Shown here in pieces: positions 16,916 to 26,723 of a DNA stretch of 64,000 nt (position 1 is the first letter of the stretch; each line of letters begins with the position of its first letter). The notes beneath the pieces are model-generated. The model had not been told where the DNA came from. It did not search any database and saw only the letters and a program-made list of their open reading frames with translations. Position numbers and translations under genes: made by a program. The DNA lies in the NCBI GenBank assembly GCA_007121075.1, contig SKMK01000009.1, positions 1-64,000 on the forward strand. Direction: 5' to 3'. The stretch is from Syntrophomonadaceae bacterium (GTDB lineage Bacteria > Bacillota > Dethiobacteria > DTU022).

Positions 16916-19273
16916 TTATATTGAAACTATAACTTTTTCACCCTCTACAATAAAAATATCCTTATTCCGGTGCCTAAAGTTAATTGAATTACCTTCCCTT
17001 AAGCTGTAAACAACTTCATTTTCCTTTACTTCAACCTCCAGCCGGTTTTCTTTAAAAATAATTCCAAACTTGTATCCCTGCCAGTCAGGCGGCAAATAAG
17101 GATTAAAGCTTAGATTACCATTAGTAGTCCTCATTCCGCCAAATCCATATACAAGGTTCATCCAGGAACCGGCCATATTGGCCATATGAACCCCGTAATA
17201 GGTGTCATTTAGATTATTGTCCAGATCAAGCCTGGAAGTCATGGCAAAAAAGTATTCAGCATCTTCATAAAGGCCAAGCTCCGAGGCCACGATACCGAAG
17301 ATCGAAGGTGATAATGAAGAATCATGAGTTGTGATCGGCTCATAGTAATTGTAATCACGGCATTTCTGATCCAGGCTAAACTGGTCGGGAAGTAAGAAAT
17401 GGGCCAAAATTACATCCGGCTGCTTACAGACCTGGTAACGATATATAACCAGCGGGTGATAATTCAACATTAAAGGATATCGTTCAGCCGGAGTAGCTTT
17501 AAAATCCCATACTTCTTTATCCAGAAAACCATCATCCTGGGGGTGAATTTGTAAAATATGATCATAAGGGATATACATATTCTTCGCCGCCTTAAGCCAG
17601 GCTTGCAGTTCATCTTGATCCAGTTCTATCTTATCGCTCAGCCTTTTAAATTGATCCGGATAATTGATTTCCAGGTTGCGGGCAATTTCATAAGCATAGT
17701 TAAGGTGCCACCTGGCCATCAGGTTTGTATAAAAATTATTGTTAACCAGGGCTGTATATTCATCGGGCCCGGTAACTTCATGGTAGCAAAACAAGTATCC
17801 TTTCCTAGAGTTATATGTTCCAAGGTCTTCCCACAAACGGGCGGTTTGGAATATGATCTCCGCGCCAAACTCTAGAATAAAAGAGAAATCACCGGTCATT
17901 TCAACATATTTGTTAATGGCATAAGCTACGGCAGCGTTTATATGGTACTGGGCAGTCCCGGCCGGGTAGTATGACGAACCTTCTTCTCCGGCAATTGTCC
18001 GCCAGGGATAAAGCGCCCCTTTGACATGATTAAGGACCCGGGCCCTCTCGCAGGCATAATCAAGGATGTAATAGCGGTATTCAAGGAGTTTGCGGGCCTC
18101 CCCGGGCATCAGGGCAGCATAAAAGGGGATCATATAAATTTCTGTGTCCCAGAAATAATGCCCGTCGTAACCTTCGCTGGTTAGCCCTTTAGCCCCGATA
18201 CTTCTTCTTCCGTTACTGCCGGCAGCCTGGAACAGGTGAAACAGGTTAAAGCGAAGAGCCTGTTCTATTGAGGTTATATTGTCAACCTTTATATCCAACC
18301 CCGCCTTATCCCATAATCTTCCAAGATATTCCGACTGCTCACCGAGCAAAATATCAAATCCTTTGGCCATCCCTTTTGCCGCCATACGTGATGCCAGTTC
18401 GGGCAATTCCTCCACCGGATAATCCAGGGAAGTGTAATAAGTGACATACTTTTCAAGACAAATGCTTTCACTCTGCTTAATATCAAGCTGATAGCTTACA
18501 GTTACTTTCTGATGTTCTTGTTCAATGTTTTTAACAGCATCTGAGCCGCTTAACAACCTGTGGTCCATGGCACAGGCCAGTACCAAATTCGAACGGCAGG
18601 TTTCCTGAACCATAACTACAGGTTCCTGATCGGCAATAATTTTGCTTACAGAAAGACCCAGCCCTTCCAGGGTTGCAGAAAAACGGGGATCCTCTTCTTC
18701 GTGGGTGTGGTTCTCCACGTCACCATCAAGAGAAGAAGAAACTGTAACTTTACCGGAAAAATTTAAAGCCTTGACCTGGTATTTAAAAGCCATCAGGTGG
18801 CGATGGCTAAAGGAGACCAGCCGTTTAACGGTAATTTGCACTTCTTTTCCTTTCGGTGACCTCCAGACCAGCTCTCTGCTCAGGGAACCATTGCTCATAT
18901 CAAGAACCCGTTTATATTCCAAGATAGTCCCGGAAGTCAAACTAAAACGTTCATCATCCAGGCAAAGTTCGATAATTTTACTGTTGGTTACATTTAGCAT
19001 GGTCTGTGTATTGGTTGCATAGCCATATCCTCTTTCAGCATGAGGAATCGGAACAGATTCATAAAATCCGTTAAGGTAAATTCCCTCAATAGATCTGAGC
19101 TCGTTCCGGTCTACCCCTTCCTCAAAACTCCCCCGGATCCCTATATATCCATTACCAAGGGCGAAAATTGTCTCATTAAGTGTATATTGGGCCGGAGAAA
19201 AGCTATTCTCCGTTATGACCCACGGGTTGGATTGAGAAGTAGGAAGTTGCTCATGTTTAGATTGCCTTAAAAT
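16916..19273 (-). CDS. GH65 disaccharide phosphorylase (trehalose/kojibiose/maltose type), probable ATT start
   Basis: Inverting phosphorylase splitting an alpha-linked glucose disaccharide into beta-glucose 1-phosphate and glucose. The (alpha/alpha)6 barrel carries SEGYDGHYFWDTEIYMIPF and EVTGPDEYTALVNNN, the latter with the catalytic Glu. HDSSLSPSIFG is the phosphate loop. The first ATG is at 19000, but the same frame upstream encodes the essential family N-terminus: WVITENSFSP starts at 19222 and is followed by NETIFALGNGYIGIRG. The frame stays open to a TAA at 19313-19315 and contains no ATG, GTG or TTG there. An ATT at 19273 lies 10 nt after AAAGGAG and would give 785 aa, a normal GH65 length. 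A frameshift near the 5' end is the alternative. OtsAB nearby makes trehalose a likely substrate. Confidence 0.85.
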   Translation of the reverse strand: MLRQSKHEQLPTSQSNPWVITENSFSPAQYTLNETIFALGNGYIGIRGSFEEGVDRNELRSIEGIYLNGFYESVPIPHAERGYGYATNTQTMLNVTNSKIIELCLDDERFSLTSGTILEYKRVLDMSNGSLSRELVWRSPKGKEVQITVKRLVSFSHRHLMAFKYQVKALNFSGKVTVSSSLDGDVENHTHEEEDPRFSATLEGLGLSVSKIIADQEPVVMVQETCRSNLVLACAMDHRLLSGSDAVKNIEQEHQKVTVSYQLDIKQSESICLEKYVTYYTSLDYPVEELPELASRMAAKGMAKGFDILLGEQSEYLGRLWDKAGLDIKVDNITSIEQALRFNLFHLFQAAGSNGRRSIGAKGLTSEGYDGHYFWDTEIYMIPFYAALMPGEARKLLEYRYYILDYACERARVLNHVKGALYPWRTIAGEEGSSYYPAGTAQYHINAAVAYAINKYVEMTGDFSFILEFGAEIIFQTARLWEDLGTYNSRKGYLFCYHEVTGPDEYTALVNNNFYTNLMARWHLNYAYEIARNLEINYPDQFKRLSDKIELDQDELQAWLKAAKNMYIPYDHILQIHPQDDGFLDKEVWDFKATPAERYPLMLNYHPLVIYRYQVCKQPDVILAHFLLPDQFSLDQKCRDYNYYEPITTHDSSLSPSIFGIVASELGLYEDAEYFFAMTSRLDLDNNLNDTYYGVHMANMAGSWMNLVYGFGGMRTTNGNLSFNPYLPPDWQGYKFGIIFKENRLEVEVKENEVVYSLREGNSINFRHRNKDIFIVEGEKVIVSI

Positions 19274-19432
19274 TTGGACCAGGCTCCTTTGCGTGGTAAT
19301 AATTTTACCTGTTTATAGTATCATAACCGGATAAAAGCATCGACCGGACGGGGGGAATATTTTTCTAATATTGCAGAGGCATTTTTAATCATATCAACAT
19401 ATACCATAGTGTAACCGGTCAATAATTCCCGA

Positions 19433-21652
19433 TCAACGCGCGGCCAGAGATTTTAATAACCCCGTTACATCACCCGGGCTTTCCAAAAACCATCGTGCCC
19501 CGGTATAAGAACTAAATCCTACTTTAATTTTCCAGGCATTTTGGGGAAGCACTTCAAACATATCTTCGTCGGTCCAATCATCGCCCACTGCCAGAATAAA
19601 GTCCCGGCTATCTACCTTTTCCAACCAACAATGGGACGCCTTTCCCTTGCTTATCACAGCCGGCTTTATTTCGACCACCTTATTTCCAAGCAAAACCTGG
19701 AGATCAGTTCCGGTTAAGATAGACCGGAGCATGTCAACCAGCTCTTTAGCTCTAAGTTCTCCAAGTTCTGGAACAGCTTGACGGTAGTGCCAGGCCAGAG
19801 CGTAGGATTTTTCTTCAATGAGAGAACCCGGGGTCCTGTCAGTAAATGTTTCCAGCATCGGGTAGACACTTGCCTTCCAATCATCGGAAAGGCCCCTTTC
19901 CAGCAAACTCCACTTCCCCTGAGCCGATTTGTAGATCCACGTCCCGTGTTCTGCAACCATATCAACACCGGTTTCAGATAACCACCCGGAAAGATAGTTG
20001 CGATCCCTGCCGCTAATTAACACCACCTTATTTTTTGGATCGGCATTAAGCAAACTTAAAATTTGTAAAACTTCCCGGTCCGGGCGGACCTGTCCAGGCC
20101 TCTTTTGCAGGGATACCAGGGTGCCATCGTAATCCAGAAGCAGCAGCCTGTTTGAAGCCTGCTGATATTCGGCCTGCAATTTGGCCCGCGATTCTCCTTT
20201 AAGGAAAAATTTCCGGCTGGTATCCCTAAGCTCCTGTGCTTGCTCCAGGTTAGCCATAAAGTCTTCCGCCCAGCGATAAACATTATATTTTCTGATCCGC
20301 TCAAACATATTATCAATAGCAGCCTTTTTTTCTTCCTCCGGGATGGAGAGCCCTTCAACAATAGCCCCGGTAATTGAATCTATGTTATTCGGGTTAACAA
20401 TAATAGATTCACCAAGCTCGGCGGCTGAGCCGGCAGTTTCGCTAAGCACAAGAACGCCTTTACCTGCCCGGCTCTGACAGGCCAGATATTCCTTGGCCAC
20501 TAAATTCATTCCATCCCTGATGGGAGTAACCAGTGCCAGGTCCGCTTCACTATATAAAGCAACCAATTTTTCAAAAGAGAGGGAACGAAACATGTAGAGG
20601 ACAGGAAGCCAACCCGGAATTTCAAAGCGGCCGTTTATTTTTCCAACCAGCTCCTCAATTTCGCTTTTTAGTTGCCTGTACTCCCTGATCTCGGTCCGTG
20701 AAGGAACACATAATAGAACATAGGTAATTCTTTCATGCCACTCCGGATGTTTATCCAGGAACCGTTCAAATGCCATGAGACGTTCCAGGATCCCTTTACT
20801 GATATCCAGGCGATCCACAGATAAAATGATTTTTTCCACCGGCAATTCCTGTCGCAGTAAAGCTCTTTCTTTTTTTACCGGCGGGGTTTCCACCGCACCG
20901 GAGTACCTCTCTGAGTCAATTCCCATTGGAAATGTATCTATCTTAACCATTCTATTACCCAGGTTTATTTTCCCGTAGATTTGCTCTTTACCAAGAATAC
21001 GAAGGACGCTGCTAAAAAAATGCCTGGTATAATCGTAGGTGTGGAAACCGATCAAATCGGCTCCAAGCATACCCTGAAGGATCTCCGCCCGCCATGGCAG
21101 GCAGCGGAAAATTTCCATCGAAGGAAATGGGATATGTAAAAAAAAGCCTATCGTGGCAGAAGGCATTTCTTGACGGAGCATTTCCGGTAAAAGGAGTAGC
21201 TGGTAATCATGAATCCAGACCAGGTCGTCCTGATGTAGCACCTCTAATAGTTTTCGGCAGAACTTCTGATTGACCTGTTGGTAGGTTTCCCAGTCCAAAG
21301 CATTGTAGGAACTATAATGCGGAAAATAATGAAACAAAGGCCATAATGCTCGATTGCTAAAGCCATAATAGTATTTATCCAGTTCATGAGCATTTAAAAA
21401 TACAGGAAGGCAGTTATAATCCCTGGAAAGCAGCTCTTCTATTTCTGTCTTTTCTTTCGTGTCAGCAGGCTCTGTTCCGGGCCATCCCACCCACAGGCTT
21501 TTTTTGTAGCGATGAAAGGCTGATAGCCCTGTGGCAACCCCCCCGGCAGCAGGCGCAACCTCTAATTGGCCTTCGTTTTTTTCAACCCGGATTGGCAGCC
21601 GGTTTGCAGCGATAACCACTCTCTTAGTATATTCCTTGTTGGGTTGCCCCAT
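19433..21652 (-). CDS. otsAB: Fused trehalose-6-phosphate synthase / phosphatase
   Basis: 739 aa bifunctional enzyme for trehalose synthesis from UDP-glucose and glucose 6-phosphate. The N-terminal GT20 domain (about 1-470) shows AANRLPIRV, AAGGVATGLSAF, WIHDYQLLLLP and RDGMNLVAKEYLACQ. The C-terminal HAD phosphatase domain (about 495-735) shows LLLLDYDGTLVS (DxDGT), VLISGRDRNYL, KPAVISKGKA and VGDDWTDEDMFEVLP. Both halves keep their signature residues. The fusion of synthase and phosphatase is common in eukaryotes and some bacteria. Trehalose is likely a compatible solute or reserve. The start ATG has GGAGAT upstream. It is followed downstream by the GH65 gene in the same orientation. Confidence 0.95.
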   Translation of the reverse strand: MGQPNKEYTKRVVIAANRLPIRVEKNEGQLEVAPAAGGVATGLSAFHRYKKSLWVGWPGTEPADTKEKTEIEELLSRDYNCLPVFLNAHELDKYYYGFSNRALWPLFHYFPHYSSYNALDWETYQQVNQKFCRKLLEVLHQDDLVWIHDYQLLLLPEMLRQEMPSATIGFFLHIPFPSMEIFRCLPWRAEILQGMLGADLIGFHTYDYTRHFFSSVLRILGKEQIYGKINLGNRMVKIDTFPMGIDSERYSGAVETPPVKKERALLRQELPVEKIILSVDRLDISKGILERLMAFERFLDKHPEWHERITYVLLCVPSRTEIREYRQLKSEIEELVGKINGRFEIPGWLPVLYMFRSLSFEKLVALYSEADLALVTPIRDGMNLVAKEYLACQSRAGKGVLVLSETAGSAAELGESIIVNPNNIDSITGAIVEGLSIPEEEKKAAIDNMFERIRKYNVYRWAEDFMANLEQAQELRDTSRKFFLKGESRAKLQAEYQQASNRLLLLDYDGTLVSLQKRPGQVRPDREVLQILSLLNADPKNKVVLISGRDRNYLSGWLSETGVDMVAEHGTWIYKSAQGKWSLLERGLSDDWKASVYPMLETFTDRTPGSLIEEKSYALAWHYRQAVPELGELRAKELVDMLRSILTGTDLQVLLGNKVVEIKPAVISKGKASHCWLEKVDSRDFILAVGDDWTDEDMFEVLPQNAWKIKVGFSSYTGARWFLESPGDVTGLLKSLAAR

Positions 21653-21748
21653 AAAAATCTCCTCGCATTTTTAAAGATCCTCTTTAACTTTCCTACTTTC
21701 ATAATAACACCTTCTTCTTCTCTGTCAAAATATAATATCCTACAATGT

Positions 21749-22060
21749 TTACCCGGGGCCCGGCCCGGGCGCACTAAAAGAAAATCGACGCAGGTCTCTG
21801 GCCATGGGCTGCCGGGTGGCAATCGGGTCAATAGCTGGTGTCGGCTCATCCATGAGCAAAATACGCGGTTTAACCGCTTGTATACCGCAGTAATCGCATC
21901 TTCAGTCAGGTTTATGATCGAAGGCAAAGCCATGTTTCCGACCAGGACGGCTTCATTTTTTAAAGCAGACAGAAAATTGCCAGCGACAATATCACGGGCA
22001 ACACTACTGATTTTACCAATCGGGCCGGTAATTTTCCTGGATAGAAACCTAATATTTGCT
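21749..22060 (-). pseudogene. Relic of a pst phosphate ABC transporter operon (pstC/pstA and pstB pieces)
   Basis: Two decayed pieces lie head to tail on the minus strand. From about 22060 to 21885 one frame encodes a permease-like stretch ending GNMALPSIINLTEDAITAV. It matches the EAA-loop region of PstC/PstA permeases (LPTIIS..EDAL.AVP). From about 21885 a different frame encodes PRILLMDEPTPAIDPIATR, a PstB-like Walker B and D-loop with the DPIAT signature, running to a TAA at 21749-21751. The middle of the operon is missing and the frames do not join, so this is an internally deleted remnant. Family assignment rests on motif memory. It occupies most of the 672-bp gap between otsAB and PFOR. 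Confidence 0.55.
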
Positions 22061-22224
22061 GGTATTATTGTTCATACAACTAATCCGGACAGGCAATTCC
22101 GGATTGCTCTAAAAATGTACGGTCTACATTTACTGCAGGCATTAATTGAAGTAATCTGCCTGAGATAAAGAAAGATAACCGCTTGAGTGGCAAGCCTGCC
22201 TGGCAAAAACCAGCTTAGTTAAAT

Positions 22225-22253
22225 TTGTTTTTGACCTTACTAAATGATAATAT
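22225..22253 (+). promoter_or_regulatory. Candidate promoter for PFOR
   Basis: TTGTTT (22225-22230), a 17-bp spacer and TAATAT (22248-22253). The leader would be about 65 nt. An overlapping alternative (TTGACC at 22231 with TATAAA at 22251) has a 14-bp spacer and is less likely. Confidence 0.45.
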
Positions 22254-22325
22254 AAAGTAAGTTGGGCCGGTAATATTTGTAATATAAAGCTTATTCTCTA
22301 CAATTTAATTGGAGGTGTATCCATA

Positions 22326-25300
22326 TTGAGTAAGCAGATTGAAACCATGGACGGAAACACTGCTGCCTCATATATCGCTTATGCTTTAAGTGATGTAGCA
22401 GCAATTTATCCTATTACCCCGTCCTCACCGATGGCCGAAATATGTGACGAATGGGCTGCCTACGGGCGTAAAAACATTTTTGGCCAGACTTTACAAGTTT
22501 CCACCATGCAGTCAGAAGCAGGGGCTGCAGGAGCGGTGCACGGGTCGCTGGTAAACGGCGCCCTGACCACAACCTTTACGGCTTCCCAGGGCCTGCTGCT
22601 GAAAATTCCGAACATGTACAAGATATCCGGAGAACTTCTTCCCTCGGTCTTTCATGTTTCGGCCAGGTCCCTTTCTACTCATGCCCTTTCTATTTTCGGC
22701 GACCACTCCGATGTGATGGCCGCCCGGCAAACCGGTTTTGCCATGATGGCATCTTCCTCTGTCCAGGAAGTAATCGATCTGGCCCTGGTATCACACCTGA
22801 GCACATTAAAAACAAGAGTGCCTTTCCTCCACTTCTTTGATGGTTTCCGGACTTCGCACGAAGTTCAGAAAGTGGAATTGATCGATTATGAAGACATCAA
22901 GGAACTGGCAGACTGGGAAGCGATCAAAGCTTTTCGCGATCGCGCTTTGAGCCCTGAAAAGCCCCACCAACGCGGAACCGCTCAAAACCCCGATATCTAT
23001 TTCCAAAACCGGGAAGCTGCCAATCCTTTTTATGCCACCACCCCTGAAAAAGTGGCCGCAGTAATGGACCAGGTGTATGAACTGACCGGACGCCGCTATC
23101 ACCTGTTCGACTACTGCGGAGCGACGGACGCCGAGTCGGTAATAGTCTGTATGGGCTCGGCAGCCGACACGGTAGAAGAAACTGTAAATTACCTGAACAA
23201 TCAGGGAGAAAAAGTGGGCTTGATCAAGGTTCGCCTTTACAGACCTTTCTCCAGCGAGCACTTTCTGGCGGCCCTGCCTTCCACCTGCAAACGGATTGCC
23301 GTCCTGGACCGGACCAAAGAGCCCGGTTCCCTGGGCGAACCGCTTTACCAGGATGTTTGCACGGCCATGATGGAAGCCGGGCAAGCTCCCCTGATTATAG
23401 GAGGCCGTTACGGACTGGGATCCAAAGAATTTAATCCCTGCATGGTCAAGGGAGTTTTTGACAACCTTAACTCCAATCAGCCCAAAAACCATTTCACTAT
23501 CGGTATTACCGATGATGTATCCCACACTTCGATCGATTACCCGGGCTGCCTCCATACCAGCCCCGAAGGCACACACCGGGCCAAGTTTTTCGGCCTCGGC
23601 GCCGACGGGACAGTTGGGGCAAACAAAAACAGCATTATCATCATCGGCAACAACACCGAGCAGTATGCCCAGGGTTATTTTGTCTACGACTCAAAGAAGT
23701 CAGGCGGAATTACCGTGTCCCACCTCCGCTTTGGACCGGAAAAGATTAAATCAACCTATTTGATCGATCAGGCAGACTTTATCGCCTGCCATAATCCTGC
23801 CTTTGTAACCCGTTACGACATCCTGGAAGGAATCAAGGAAAACGGGGTTTTCCTGCTTAATTCCAACTGGAGCCTGGAAGAAATGGAAGAACACCTACCG
23901 GCTGAAATGAAAAGGACAATTGCCCAGAAGAACCTGAAATTCTACAACATAGACGCATTCAAGATTGCCGGCGAACTCGGGCTCGGCGCCCGGATCAACA
24001 TTATTATGCAGGCAACATTCTTCAAACTTTCAGAAGTAATCGATCCGGACCTGGCTTTTAAAGAAATCGAAAAAATGATCGAAAAAACATACGGGAAAAA
24101 GGGTGCCGAGGTAGTAGAAAAGAATGTCAACGCCATATACAAAGCCCTGGAAGCAATCGAGGCAGTAGATTATCCGGAAAGCTGGGCGGAAGCTACAACC
24201 GGCGCCGCTTTTAGACCAGAAGAAGCTCCCGAATATGTCCATGATGTCATTTATCCAATGATCGAACTTAAAGGTGACGAACTGCCGGTAAGCGCTTTCA
24301 ATCCCGATGGAACAGTACCCACTTCCACAACCAGGTATGAAAAAAGAGGGGTTGCCGTAAAGGTCCCGGCCTGGATTCCGGAAAACTGCATCCAGTGCAA
24401 CCAGTGCTCCTTTGTTTGTCCCCATGCAGTAATCAGGCCTTACCTGGCCCGCCCGGAAGATTTGGATGGGGCCCCGGAAGGGTATACCACCCTGGACGGG
24501 AAAGCCAAAGAGATCAAAGGTTTCAAATACCGGATTCAGATCTCGCCTCTTGACTGCACGGGATGCGCCAACTGCGTCGATGTGTGCCCGGCCAAGGAAA
24601 AGGCCCTGGAAATGATACCGCTGGAAGAAGTAGTGGTGGCCGAAGATGCCAGGTTCCGCTTTGCCGAGAGCCTGCCTGAAATCGATGTCAACATAAATCC
24701 AAGCACTGTTCGCGGCAGCCAATTCCGGAAGCCATTATTCGAGTATTCCGGGGCCTGCGCAGGATGCGGCGAAACCCCTTACATCAAGGTTATTACCCAG
24801 CTGTTTGGCAATCGCATGGTTATAGCCAATGCCACCGGATGTTCTTCAATTTACGGCGGAAACGCTCCGACAGTTCCTTACTGCGTAGACAGCAGCGGGC
24901 GCGGTCCCGCCTGGGCCAGTTCGCTTTTTGAAGACAACGCTGAATTTGGTTATGGTTATTCTCTTGCTATAAACCAGCAAAGGAAAAAGCTTCTCGAGAC
25001 GGTAAACCAGGCCCTGAATACAAGCGTTTCTGAACCTTTGAAAGAAGCGCTGCAGGAGTGGGTGGAAGTTAAAGATCAGGGCGATCCTTCGATCAAAGCT
25101 GCGGACCGTATCCGCGAGCTGCTGGAAATTGAAAAGCCCGGGGATGGTAATGCCGAACTTCTAAGTGAAATCAAGCATAAATCCGATCTTCTGCCCAAGC
25201 GTTCAATCTGGATTATTGGTGGAGATGGATGGGCTTATGACATCGGCTTTGGAGGGCTTGATCACGTCATAGCAACCGGGGCTGATGTTAACCTGCTGGT

Positions 25301-25859
25301 TCTCGACACCGAAGTATATTCCAACACCGGCGGGCAGTCATCCAAATCAACACCTACGGCGGCAATCGCCAAGTTTGCCGCAGCCGGTAAGGAAATGCGC
25401 AAAAAAGACCTTGGCCTGATGGCCGTAACATACGGTTATGTATACGTAGGCATGGTATCAATGGGGGCCAACCAGAGCCAGTTCCTCAAAGCAATCACAG
25501 AAGCTGAAGCTTACCCGGGACCCTCGATAATCATTGCCTACTCACCATGCATTGCCCATGGTATCGACATGACCAAGAGCCAGAGAGAAGGCAAACTGGC
25601 CGTTGAGTCAGGCTACTGGCCACTTTACCGCTATAACCCGATGTTGGCCAGAGAAGGTAAGAATCCATTTATACTTGATTCCAAGGAACCCAAGGAAGAC
25701 CTGCGAACATTCATGATGAACGAGGTTCGCTTCCGTTCCCTGCAAAAAGAATTTCCGGAGCGGGCGGAAAGCCTGTTTACAGAAGCAGAAAAAACAGCCA
25801 AAGAAAAGCTGGAAATGTACAGGCAGCTGTCCCAGGCCCAGACGGATTCAGAAAGTTAA
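22326..25859 (+). CDS. nifJ: Pyruvate:ferredoxin (flavodoxin) oxidoreductase, single-chain
   Basis: 1177 aa homodimer-type PFOR carrying all domains in one chain. It oxidises pyruvate and CoA to acetyl-CoA and CO2 and reduces ferredoxin; the reverse reaction is possible. Order: N-terminal TPP half (YPITPSSPMAE near residue 30), domain II, CoA-contact domain III, two [4Fe-4S] motifs CIQCNQCSFVCP (from 688) and CTGCANCVDVCP (from 744), a domain VI Cys in CAGCGETPY, and the TPP-binding loop GGDGWAYDIGFGG (from 965) with YSNTGGQSS. The start is TTG with GGAGGTG at 22312-22318, giving MSKQIETMDGNTAAS. It has its own promoter and a strong terminator, as expected for a central, highly expressed enzyme. 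Confidence 0.97.
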   Translation: MSKQIETMDGNTAASYIAYALSDVAAIYPITPSSPMAEICDEWAAYGRKNIFGQTLQVSTMQSEAGAAGAVHGSLVNGALTTTFTASQGLLLKIPNMYKISGELLPSVFHVSARSLSTHALSIFGDHSDVMAARQTGFAMMASSSVQEVIDLALVSHLSTLKTRVPFLHFFDGFRTSHEVQKVELIDYEDIKELADWEAIKAFRDRALSPEKPHQRGTAQNPDIYFQNREAANPFYATTPEKVAAVMDQVYELTGRRYHLFDYCGATDAESVIVCMGSAADTVEETVNYLNNQGEKVGLIKVRLYRPFSSEHFLAALPSTCKRIAVLDRTKEPGSLGEPLYQDVCTAMMEAGQAPLIIGGRYGLGSKEFNPCMVKGVFDNLNSNQPKNHFTIGITDDVSHTSIDYPGCLHTSPEGTHRAKFFGLGADGTVGANKNSIIIIGNNTEQYAQGYFVYDSKKSGGITVSHLRFGPEKIKSTYLIDQADFIACHNPAFVTRYDILEGIKENGVFLLNSNWSLEEMEEHLPAEMKRTIAQKNLKFYNIDAFKIAGELGLGARINIIMQATFFKLSEVIDPDLAFKEIEKMIEKTYGKKGAEVVEKNVNAIYKALEAIEAVDYPESWAEATTGAAFRPEEAPEYVHDVIYPMIELKGDELPVSAFNPDGTVPTSTTRYEKRGVAVKVPAWIPENCIQCNQCSFVCPHAVIRPYLARPEDLDGAPEGYTTLDGKAKEIKGFKYRIQISPLDCTGCANCVDVCPAKEKALEMIPLEEVVVAEDARFRFAESLPEIDVNINPSTVRGSQFRKPLFEYSGACAGCGETPYIKVITQLFGNRMVIANATGCSSIYGGNAPTVPYCVDSSGRGPAWASSLFEDNAEFGYGYSLAINQQRKKLLETVNQALNTSVSEPLKEALQEWVEVKDQGDPSIKAADRIRELLEIEKPGDGNAELLSEIKHKSDLLPKRSIWIIGGDGWAYDIGFGGLDHVIATGADVNLLVLDTEVYSNTGGQSSKSTPTAAIAKFAAAGKEMRKKDLGLMAVTYGYVYVGMVSMGANQSQFLKAITEAEAYPGPSIIIAYSPCIAHGIDMTKSQREGKLAVESGYWPLYRYNPMLAREGKNPFILDSKEPKEDLRTFMMNEVRFRSLQKEFPERAESLFTEAEKTAKEKLEMYRQLSQAQTDSES

Positions 25860-25888
25860 CGAGTTTTACAGATTTGTAGAAATAGAAG

Positions 25889-25914
25889 GCGCGGCCTTAC
25901 GGCCGCGCTTTTAT
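25889..25914 (+). terminator. Intrinsic terminator after PFOR
   Basis: GCGCGGCC (25889-25896), TTAC loop, GGCCGCGC (25901-25908), then TTTTA. It touches the stop codon of the convergent patatin-like gene, so the two units are tightly packed. Confidence 0.9.
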
Positions 25915-26723
25915 TATGTTCCCGCCTTTTCTCGCTTTCGGGATAAGAAAGAGAAAATACTTCGTTTTTTTACCAGGGTTACTTCACCCAGGGCTTCCCG
26001 GGCAGCGTCATAGCCGCGATCAATAAGAACACCCGGGTTGCTGGTATCATGAAAAGCAATATCTCCCAGATCGGGTTCAATAATCGTATCGGTATGCTCA
26101 TAGGCAGGCATATCCCGGTGACGTCGAACAATATCATAGGACTGGATCAAGATTTCAAAGATATTGACGGGCTCCTTCTTGAGGGGCCACTGGGCGCTAA
26201 CATTGACGGCAATAACATGATCTACATTTCTGCATTTCAAATGCGCTGCAGGAACATTTTCCAGCAAACCCCCGTCAACCAGGAGATGTTTATCCCGTTT
26301 CACAGGAGTGAAAATACCCGGTATAGCACAGCTGGCCTGGACGGCTTCTGCCACCGGGCCCTTTTCGATCACAATTTCTTCACCGCTCAACAAATCAACA
26401 GCATTGATTACAAGGGGAATATCCAGATCATTGAAAGTAATTTCTCCAATATGTTCTTTTATGATCTTCAATAACCGCGTAGAATCAATAATTCCCTTTT
26501 TAGGAAAGGAAATATTTATCAAATCTTTCCACGACATTGTTGAAGCAATTTTAACCAGCTGGTCCACTGTTGTACCTGAACAGTACAATGAACCGACAAT
26601 GCTGCCTGCACTGGTACCTGCTACACAGCTTGGTTTAAGGTTACGCTCTTCCAGGTATTTAAGTACCCCTACATGGGCTATACCCCTTGCAGCTCCTCCA
26701 CTCAAGGCTAATCCGATTCTCAT
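25914..26723 (-). CDS. Patatin-like phospholipase, RssA type
   Basis: 269 aa. Motifs: [15 protein letters not shown] (oxyanion hole), GTSAGSIVG (nucleophile Ser, about residue 42) and [12 protein letters not shown] (catalytic Asp of the Ser-Asp dyad). Bacterial relatives are soluble or peripheral esterases; the natural substrate is not predictable. The start overlaps the stop of coaX by 4 bp (ATGA), so the two are translationally coupled. The C-terminal RKREKAGT tail is basic. It is convergent with PFOR, whose terminator ends at this gene's stop. Confidence 0.88.
   Translation of the reverse strand: MRIGLALSGGAARGIAHVGVLKYLEERNLKPSCVAGTSAGSIVGSLYCSGTTVDQLVKIASTMSWKDLINISFPKKGIIDSTRLLKIIKEHIGEITFNDLDIPLVINAVDLLSGEEIVIEKGPVAEAVQASCAIPGIFTPVKRDKHLLVDGGLLENVPAAHLKCRNVDHVIAVNVSAQWPLKKEPVNIFEILIQSYDIVRRHRDMPAYEHTDTIIEPDLGDIAFHDTSNPGVLIDRGYDAAREALGEVTLVKKRSIFSFLSRKREKAGT

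Larger units (their letters stand above)
21653..22325. other. Intergenic region between otsAB and PFOR
   Basis: 673 bp. Apart from the pst relic (21749-22060), the right end (about 22170-22325) carries the probable PFOR promoter and ribosome-binding site, and the left end is the otsAB 5' region. No intact gene is supported on either strand. Confidence 0.6.

Noticed and set aside
21566..22168. A 200-codon plus-strand frame between otsAB and PFOR.
   Set aside because: It runs antisense through the otsAB start and the pst relic, whose minus-strand motifs are much more convincing.
22806..24722. Long minus-strand frames (256 and 230 codons) within PFOR.
   Set aside because: Antisense shadows of a gene with all expected PFOR motifs; no ribosome-binding site or family motif.
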